A DNA stretch of 64,000 nt from Chrysoperla carnea (lineage: Eukaryota; Arthropoda; Insecta; Neuroptera; Chrysopidae), in the NCBI RefSeq assembly GCF_905475395.1, contig NC_058339.1:92204520-92268519 (forward strand), given 5' to 3'. How positions within the stretch are numbered: position 1 is the stretch's first letter; every line of letters starts with the position of its first letter. Positions 57,196 to 64,000 of this stretch are shown piece by piece. A program made the translations under genes and the position numbers. The notes beneath the pieces are model-generated. The model worked only from the letters and a program-made list of their open reading frames with translations, did no database searches and was not told the DNA's origin.

Positions 57196-57479
57196 ATAAA
57201 TGAAATAAAACAAAATTGATACAAATGATACAAGCTGCTTTAATGTTTTAATTTGGTAATATTTATTAGAACATGCAATTGCAAATAATCAAACGATTGC
57301 GAAAAACCCCGCATTATTTAAACGTAATGATAATATGAATTTTTTCTATAAAACATTTCTATAAAACGAAATTGCAACTTTACAGGGCTGTATAATTAGA
57401 AAAACAACGGTTGGTGATTTTTTTTTTTTTTTTTGCTTATAATCTTTAAACGGAAGAAAAAAAATGTTCGTAAACTATC

Positions 57480-57553
57480 ATTGTGACGTAATAATGTTAA
57501 TTGAATAGTATTACACTGTACACAATTATTAATTAACATTATGACGTTACACG
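57480..57553. repeat. Hairpin with CGTAATAATGTTAATT arms
   Basis: TGTGACGTAATAATGTTAATT at the left pairs with AATTAACATTATGACGTTACA at the right with one mismatch. The spacer is about 30 nt. Confidence 0.7.
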
Positions 57554-58905
57554 AATTTTTACGATTATTTTTTTTGTCTGGAGTTTTTGTTTCTCTTTTG
57601 AAAAGTTCTTTTAAAACTGCCTGTAACTTGTAAAATTATTACTCTATTCGTGGACACACTGTATATTAGTAACCTTAATCGATATCTATTAGCTATTCGA
57701 ACCTAATTAAAGAGAACTTTCAAAATATTCATTTATTATTCATTTTATACAATGTTAAACTTAAATTGCGTATTCATTTGCTTTTTTTAGTGGCATTTAA
57801 ATATTTTTACATAAGTTTAATCAATATCTGTTTTATTAAAATTAATCCAATTCCGCTATATATCCCTAGGGAGTTACATTAAAAGTACCAGGCTATATAA
57901 ACTACTAAAGTATAGCCATGCAGTAAAATTTAATTTATATACTGGTTCCAGCACGAAATAACTAGCGATAAAAATTTAAATTTAATTTTTTATTGCTTAA
58001 TAGACCATCTTACCATAGGCCAGAATAGGATTATATTTTAAAACTAATAAAAAGGATAATTTTTTCGAATTTCACGATTTCCAAGTATTCACTACCACGA
58101 TAATAAGTTTTCGAAGGGTCACGATGTCAAAAGCATTGGTTTCCACTGAATTTGAAGATAGCGGAGATTCTATAACCTTGTTCAAAGGGTAAAGAGGGTT
58201 GTCAAATGTACGAATTAATTTGGTAGTATTTCATAATAATTCACACTCTTCTAAGGGTCTAGTTATTCCATATACCACGAATGTCTGTTTTTAAGCTTTA
58301 GGCTTGCTTATGACTATCATATTAACTGTTTGACGTCAACAGTGATTTCCAATAACGCGAAATATACTCTTATAGATAGATATATTTTATTAAAGCGACT
58401 TTCGTTCATAACAAAATATAGAGAAAGTTTTAAAATTTTTGACCAATGATAATAATTTATGGAGTATTTTAATGCAAAACTAATAAAAATATTAAGTACT
58501 TAGACATTATTTTTACTTTTAATAATATCGTAATAAAATTTTATGAAATAATAAAAAAATTGACTACAAAATAAAAATGGAATAAATACCTAATTTTATT
58601 TTATGTATATAATCTGATATCAAATGTAATTTACAACAAATTCCCGGTTCAAATTCCCTTTACAACAACGTACGCAACTTGATAAAGGAACTGAAGAAGT
58701 TGGCCCAATTTTGATAAGTCCATTTTCGAAAATCATGCGCTTGAATACTGTTTGAAACGATTTCGCAAATGTATATTTTAGGATTACGAAATCATAAAAA
58801 ATACTATTAGAAATTTTACAATAATTTTTCCAGATCTTAGCTTATAAAATTATTACATATTAAAAAATTAATTAATAATTATAGAAATCTTTTCTTTAAT
58901 TACAG
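57554..58905. other. Sequence upstream of the DUF229 gene
   Basis: A Tc1-like right-end remnant (TATTCGTGGACACACTGTA) sits near 57646-57664. The rest must contain, or precede, the non-coding 5' exon of the DUF229 gene, but no promoter or donor can be singled out. Confidence 0.35.
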
Positions 58906-59225
58906 AATATGGGTGTTATATATGGCATAGAAAATGAAATCCAACAGTCAACTAGAACCACTTTTGAGTTCCAATACAGTAACGAGTCCATCAACATCGG
59001 GTTCAATGGTTGGGACATTAAAGAACCATCATTGGAATTACTCAAATATAACACAACGGCATCCATACTCACGGATCATTGTATTTTTAGCTGCAATTAC
59101 AATAATATCATCAATGTATTGTATACATAAATATAATAATGAATATAATACAATTGTGTTTGTTGCACAGAACACTTATACAACGACCAAAGACGATATC
59201 GAATCTGTTAATACGATTTCAGTAG
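58906..59225 (+). CDS. DUF229 gene exon 1 (first coding): leader, ATG and membrane segment
   Basis: The acceptor TTTAATTACAG ends at 58905, so a non-coding 5' exon lies upstream, unidentified. The coding start used is ATG 58934-58936 (MKSNSQLEPL...). The exon ends in phase 1 at GTATGA. Another ATG at 58909 in a different frame precedes it (see findings). Confidence 0.8.
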
Positions 59226-62084
59226 GTATGAAACTTTATTTATGTTAACTTCCTTCTAGTCGTAACGAAATCACTTGACTTTTATATATGAGGGTTTTTC
59301 AGCATAGCTAGTCTTAAAAGGAGTCGTAAAATAACATCAAACTATATTTTTAATAATATATTTACGTTGGAATGTGTAAAAAAACAAATTTCATGTTTAT
59401 ACAAGCTCATTATTTTGTTGTAAATAAAATCATTGTATAAATTGACTCTTGAAATTGCTAGCAATGGAGTTCCCTTGGCGGCTTCGGTCTTGGCTTCGCG
59501 TCACAGAAACAATCAGTACATGGCAAAACAAAATATCGCATTTTTCTAGCGTGTAAAAAAGAAAAAGGATAGATGTAAGAGTATTTTTGGCATTTTCGGG
59601 AGGCTGTGATGTAGGGAGTGAAATTCTACGAACTTTTCTATAATTTTGGTTTTATTTCGGGTCGATTGGTGAAAATTCTATGTTTCTAGCATGTATAAAA
59701 CAGAAAAAATAGTTTAGAAGTTAGAATAGTTAGAAAAGTTCTTCAATACAGTACACAGTATTGCGTTCACACCGATACTGACATAGTGATATCCACAAAA
59801 AATTTTTCACCATGTAGCTACATTTGAATATTGCCAGTATTGAATAATTTTTAAAAAAAATTTTTAATTTCAGAAAATAAAGAATTATATGTTGTTTATA
59901 ATAATAAGTGCCACATTCCAAATCTCGATCCATTTAACGAAGATGTGAGGCCGTACATGAAAAGGAGAGATTTTACACCATGCACGAAATATGATCCATT
60001 AACATATGTGGAAAAAATTGGAAATGAAAGTATATTACATATTGATAATAATATGCGAAAATCGTATGCACTTTATGGAAAATTAGTCTGTTGTTATTCA
60101 GTTGTTCGCAGAGGAAAAGAAAATGCTAAATCAAAAAAACCTATTGATAATTCTTATTTGTAAGTATCATTTCAGCTAAAAGTGCGTATTTAGTGCTTTT
60201 TAATACACTAAGATATTTTTTAGTATAGCTGAACTGTGACAATTTTTTAAACCCCACAAATAAGGGGCTTAACCCGCCTCCTGAGTAATCGAGTTTTCGG
60301 TTCGAAGATTTTACAATTTCTTCTTTATAGATATTTAATTTTATTGTACTATTTAACGTCTTTTCAATATTAACTTTTAAAATTACTTGTTTTCAGAGTG
60401 GATAATTGTATAAATTTTGAAAAAAGTGCTGTGTTAAATTCAAGTATTGAATTTTTAATCGTCAAATGTGACCAGAAAACAAAACGTAAAAAAGAGAATG
60501 TCTACAGTAATGCACATACAATAGTTCCTATGAAAGAAGATGTAAGACAAAGATTAGATAACTTTAAAGAAAATGATAGCGCACAACCAATCAGCGTTAT
60601 AATGATTGGAATTGATAGCATATCACGCCTTAACTTCTATCGTTCAATGCCAAAAACTGCAAATTATATTCGATCCAAAGGATGGTTTGAGTTACGTGGT
60701 TACAATAAAATTGATGACAATACATTCCCAAATGTTATGGGTATTTTCACTGGTTATAATAATTCACAAGCGTACACTATATGTAATCCCAAGAAACCTA
60801 ATAAATTAGATGAATGTCCTTTAATTTTATATAAATATCGTGATCATGGTTATGCAACTGCTTATGCTGAAGATGAAGAAACAATAAATACATTTAATTA
60901 TCATAAAACAGGTAATTATCAAGACATTTAGTTTATAATTTAAACAAATGTTAAACAAAACACGGGTTTGACTGTTAATAGAACGAAGCAGGTTACTTGA
61001 TTACAACTTACATACACAAAAAATAATTGTATGCCAAGTCGTGATGTCATTCAAGATTTTTTTATTTTAAGGTTTCAATCATCAGCCTACTGATCATTAT
61101 ATTCGACCATTATTCCTTGCAACTCAGAAATCATTAAAAATCAAACGAATTAATGGCTTAGACTTTTGTGTTGGGCCTGAAACTAGTGAAGAAATTGTAT
61201 TAAATTTTGCGAATCAATTCATCGACACATACAAAAAAGATCCATATTTTGGATTTTTTTGGATGAATAGTTTCAGTCATAACGAATTAAATGAACCATC
61301 GATGTTAGATTTTCAAACAAAATTATGGTTTGATATGGTTGAAAATACTGGTTTATTTAATACGTCCATTGTAATATTCTTAAGTGATCATGGAATACGG
61401 TTTGGAGATTTTAGAGGAACTAATTCTGGATGGTTGGAAGAACGCTTACCATTTATATTTATTTGGTTACCTGAATGGTTTCGTAAAAAATTCCCTACAG
61501 CTGTTAAAAATTTAAAAATGAATGAAAATCGATTTACGACGCCGTATGATTTACATATAACTTTACAAGATATTTTAATAAAATCTGGACGTTTAAAACA
61601 AATAACACCAAGTTTAGCGTGTCCAAAATGTCGAAGTTTATTTGATGAAATTCCATTTCATAGAGGTTGTGAAGATGCGAACATCAACTTACATTGGTGT
61701 ACTTGCTACTGTTTTAAAAAAGTTAGTAAAGATACATCTGATATTAAGGAAGCCGGAAAATTATTTGTGAATACAATACAAAATATTTTATCAAAAAATA
61801 ATGAGACACGTTTACTGTGTCATCAACCTTCTTTAAAGAGAATCATGGATGCTCGTGAGTCACAATTAGTCACAGCTAACATCAAGTATTATTTATTAAC
61901 AATTGAAATAAATCCTAGCGGGAAATTTGAAGGTACCATTGCAGAGACAACTGAAAGCAATGGTCAAAAATCATTTGAGTTGAAAGGTGATATCAGTCGT
62001 ATCGATATGTACGGCTCTCAAAGTCATTGTATTAACGATGCATATTATAAAAAATATTGTTATTGTAAAAAGCAAAAACATTAA
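58934..62084 (+). CDS. DUF229 / sulfatase-like alkaline-phosphatase-superfamily membrane protein
   Basis: Exons are 58934-59225, 59874-60159, 60397-60911 and 61072-62084; the join is 2106 nt (701 residues plus TAA). The N terminus is cytosolic-like, with one membrane segment at about residues 47-65 (RIIVFLAAITIISS), which predicts type II topology. A luminal CHIPNLDPF block follows, as in the DUF229 family. The superfamily metal/nucleophile region is GIDSISRLNF (Asp266, Ser267). NTFPNVMGIFTGYN and FWMNSFSHNE follow, then the metal-binding SDHG at 469-472. Conserved cysteines follow in CPKCRSLFDE and HWCTCYCFKK. The superfamily hydrolyses phosphate or sulfate esters, but substrates of DUF229 members are not established. 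All expected blocks are present and uninterrupted, so it looks functional. Confidence 0.93.
59874..60159 (+). CDS. DUF229 gene exon 2
   Basis: The acceptor is TTTTTAATTTCAG and the donor GTAAGT. The exon encodes ENKELYVVYNNKCHIPNLDP and on to DNSYL, the family's N-terminal luminal block. Phase is 1 in, 2 out. Confidence 0.9.
60397..60911 (+). CDS. DUF229 gene exon 3: catalytic core
   Basis: The acceptor is ACTTGTTTTCAG and the donor GTAATT. The exon carries IMIGIDSISRLNFYRSMPKT and the TFPNVMGIFTGYN and YAEDEETINTF blocks. Phase is 2 in, 1 out. Confidence 0.93.
61072..62084 (+). CDS. DUF229 gene exon 4: catalytic C-terminal half
   Basis: The acceptor is TTTTATTTTAAG. The exon runs from FNHQPTDHYIRPLF through FWMNSFSHNE and FLSDHGIRFGDFRG to the TAA at 62082-62084. 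The long reading frame and SDHG motif leave little doubt. No clear AATAAA lies in the first 140 bp after the stop; one is at 62463-62468 beyond a repeat. Confidence 0.95.
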
Positions 62085-62224
62085 GTGCCAAAGAAATTTT
62101 TAGAAGTAGAAAAATTTTACATTTGATTGTACTTTAAAAAAAATGAGACTGAAGAATTCAAGTATGGTTTATGTTTGTTGCTAAATGATAAAAAAAAATA
62201 CAATGTAAGTATGTTCTTTCCGAA
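62085..62224 (+). other. Probable 3' UTR of the DUF229 gene
   Basis: AT-rich non-coding sequence follows the stop, running to the F repeat at 62225. I find no canonical AATAAA within it. Confidence 0.35.
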
Positions 62225-62440
62225 GACTAAATTGGGTACTAAGCCTTCCAAAAAGACGACATTTTTTTAAACTTGCATCCCATAACTCCTTATATCCTTT
62301 TCGCATTAAACCTATACCCTTTCTCTGGCTCTAGACTATCTCTGTACCAAATTTCATTTTAATCGGTTTAGTAGTTTAGACGTGATTGCATTACAGGCAG
62401 ACAGAGTTATTTTCGCATTAATAATATTCAGTAAGGATTA
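62225..62440 (+). repeat. F-family 3' part
   Basis: CTCTGGCTCTAGACTATCTC, AATCGGTTTAGTAGTTTAGA and AGGCAGACAGAGTTATTTTC match 12400-12565. Confidence 0.65.
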
Positions 62441-63492
62441 CAATTTATTACATTTATGAAATAATAAATACACAAAAAATCTAAGCAATACATTAACTAA
62501 CAACAGCCCTGTTGAATTACAAGATAAAAACGTCCATTTGGAAGCGCTTTTTATGCGCAAAAACAGACCTTGTATTTTTTTTATCATTCTGTAAGTCGTC
62601 TGATAATTCTATTACACAAATTATAAATAAACTAAAGTTACCATAATAGAGTTATCAGTTAAGCTATGAAAGAAACACAATATGCTTAGTTTAAATATTT
62701 TACATATAATTTTATCGCATTGAGTATTACATATCATTTAAATCAGTATATACATACTATTTTGTTAGTTACTGTTTGATTCTTATCGAAGTTTATTAGT
62801 AAACATCCAAGTTTCATACTTATTTCGAATAATTTTCAGATTATAGTTTTATGATTGCCTGCAAAACTTTCGCTTCCTGAATAAGGTGAGATGAAAAATG
62901 CATTCATCAAAATAAAATTCACCCAATAAAATACTGCTTAAACGAGGCAAATTATCTCGTAAATAAGGCCGCAGATCCAAATTTGAAAAAGAACATTTTC
63001 TTCTTTTTTTTCTCAGCTTATTCAGAAAGTAAAACTTTCTGCAGACAATTACAGAACACCCCATATATAATTCACAAAATTTTCATTGGCACATTCAACA
63101 AACTTTTCTCTTTGCTGTCTACCTTCGAATTATACACACATTACACAGTATCCTCCCTCCGTACAATTCATCCTTCCCCCAATCCATCCTTTCATCTCAC
63201 TATTTCTTTCTAATTCCTCAGATGACATTTGTCCTTAGAGCTCTAGAATAAATACAACCGGTTCCCGAATTCTAAGCCGAATATTTGTATGCTCTATTGT
63301 CAACGATAAAAGTTTGCCTTGACGATTTATTATTGATTTTCTATCGATTTCAAACTTTACGGACTACATTTTACCAATAATATATTTCAATATTATATGG
63401 GCAGTATAAAAGTACAATATGAAAGTATAAATTATTAAAATATCCACCGATATTTCAATAAAAAAAACATTTTTTTGATTCCCTTTAAACTT
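62441..63492. other. Unassigned intergenic sequence
   Basis: No gene or repeat recognised. AATAAA at 62463-62468 might serve the DUF229 transcript if it reads through the F repeat. Confidence 0.35.
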
Positions 63493-63630
63493 ATGTTAAT
63501 TTCATATTTTATACTATAATTTATTTTAATAAAGTTTTATCAATTTTGTTAAAAAAAACGAATGTTAATTTTATACTTTATATTATAATTTATTTTAATA
63601 AAGTTTTATCATTTTTGTTACAAAAAAAGA
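63493..63630 (+). repeat. Two-copy tandem repeat, 69-bp unit
   Basis: ATGTTAATTTCATATTTTAT at 63493 and ATGTTAATTTTATACTTTAT at 63562 begin two units. Both share TAATTTATTTTAATAAAGTT and TTATCA, then TTTTGTT. Confidence 0.8.
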
Positions 63631-63699
63631 ATTGTTGTTTTATTTCGCAGTTGCAAGTCACAGCTTAAAAAAAGATTTTGGCACCTAGTCCCTACTAAC

Positions 63700-63990
63700 G
63701 CGCAGTCTCAGAAATGTTGGGCTTGCGTTAATTAACGCTATGTATATATAAAAAAAACTATTTTTGGCCAATATCTCGGAAACCATCAACTTAATGAAAA
63801 GTAGCTTCAAACAAAAATTGTCGGAACTTTGACACATAATTCGAGGATAATGCTTGGATAATTAACGAAAAATATATATAAAATTGATCTTTGGTGTAGA
63901 AAGGCGCCAGTATCTCTGAACGTATCCCTTTCGGAGCGTTTTGTTTCATAGGATATATATATATATATGGCAGAGCGCCCATTTTCAAGA
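63700..63990. other. Unassigned right-edge sequence
   Basis: Moderately complex sequence (GGCCAATATCTCGGAAACC, AGGCGCCAGTATCTCTGAAC) with the style of a dispersed repeat but no second copy in the window. A (TA)n run lies near 63953-63967. Confidence 0.35.
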
Positions 63991-64000
63991 TAGATAGGCC

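Noticed and set aside
60606..60809. 67-codon second frame in DUF229 exon 3
   Set aside because: Shadow of the catalytic frame, which carries the conserved IDS motif.

Overview
This is eukaryotic, almost certainly insect, DNA. It is strongly AT-rich, with spliced genes, GT-AG introns and dense non-autonomous transposable elements. A Himar1-type (irritans subfamily) mariner with near-intact ends is present. Such mariners are known from flies and green lacewings, so a neuropteran such as a green lacewing is my best guess. That is inference; the sequence alone does not fix the species.

Only two protein-coding genes are supported, both on the + strand. The first (5303-39636, 5' end missing) is a modular cysteine-rich protein. 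It has three EB-like modules, a long Thr/Ser/Val-rich linker, a fourth EB-like module, four LDL-receptor class A repeats and a short tail. Its six in-window exons join in frame (1632 nt, 543 codons plus stop) across a 30-kb intron. The second (58934-62084) is a complete four-exon gene for a 701-residue type II membrane protein of the DUF229 / sulfatase-like alkaline phosphatase superfamily. The genes look unrelated and are separated by about 19 kb of repeats.

Everything else is intron or intergenic sequence made largely of repeats. I label the recurring families within this window. A is a Tc1-like family with CAGGGTG-type ends. B is a family of about 11 copies containing a GTCCGTCCGTCTGTGGACA core. 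C/F/G are related elements ending near TTTCGCATTTATA or starting CTAGCTGTGAACTACCCGC. D is a 370-bp family. E is a family ending TTTTGGTATCGAA. H is a foldback with GGTCGCTGAACACGAATAT. J is a 280-380 bp family. K is a tail family with ACAGACAGACATAGCGG. M is a MITE with AAGGATGTATGAGCATG ends. P is a family starting AACCGACTTCAAA with a large internal palindrome. There are also hAT-like MITEs, a tRNA-type SINE, a perfect mariner foldback, a LINE fragment and the edge of a 306-bp satellite. Many insertions are nested, which gives a relative-age record.

The left part (1-5302) is upstream of the first visible exon. The 5.9-36.0 kb stretch is the giant intron. 36-39.6 kb holds the LDLa end of gene 1, 39.6-58.9 kb is intergenic, and 58.9-62.1 kb is the DUF229 gene. 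62.1-64 kb is downstream repeats. No CRISPR, operon, tRNA or rRNA gene was found, and nothing I can defend as a wholly new biological system. The strongest oddities are the perfect mariner palindrome, the two P elements with an unchanged 34-nt hairpin loop, the near-identical inverted M pair, the 30-bp perfect palindrome with its half-site cluster, and the overlapping upstream ORF of the DUF229 gene.
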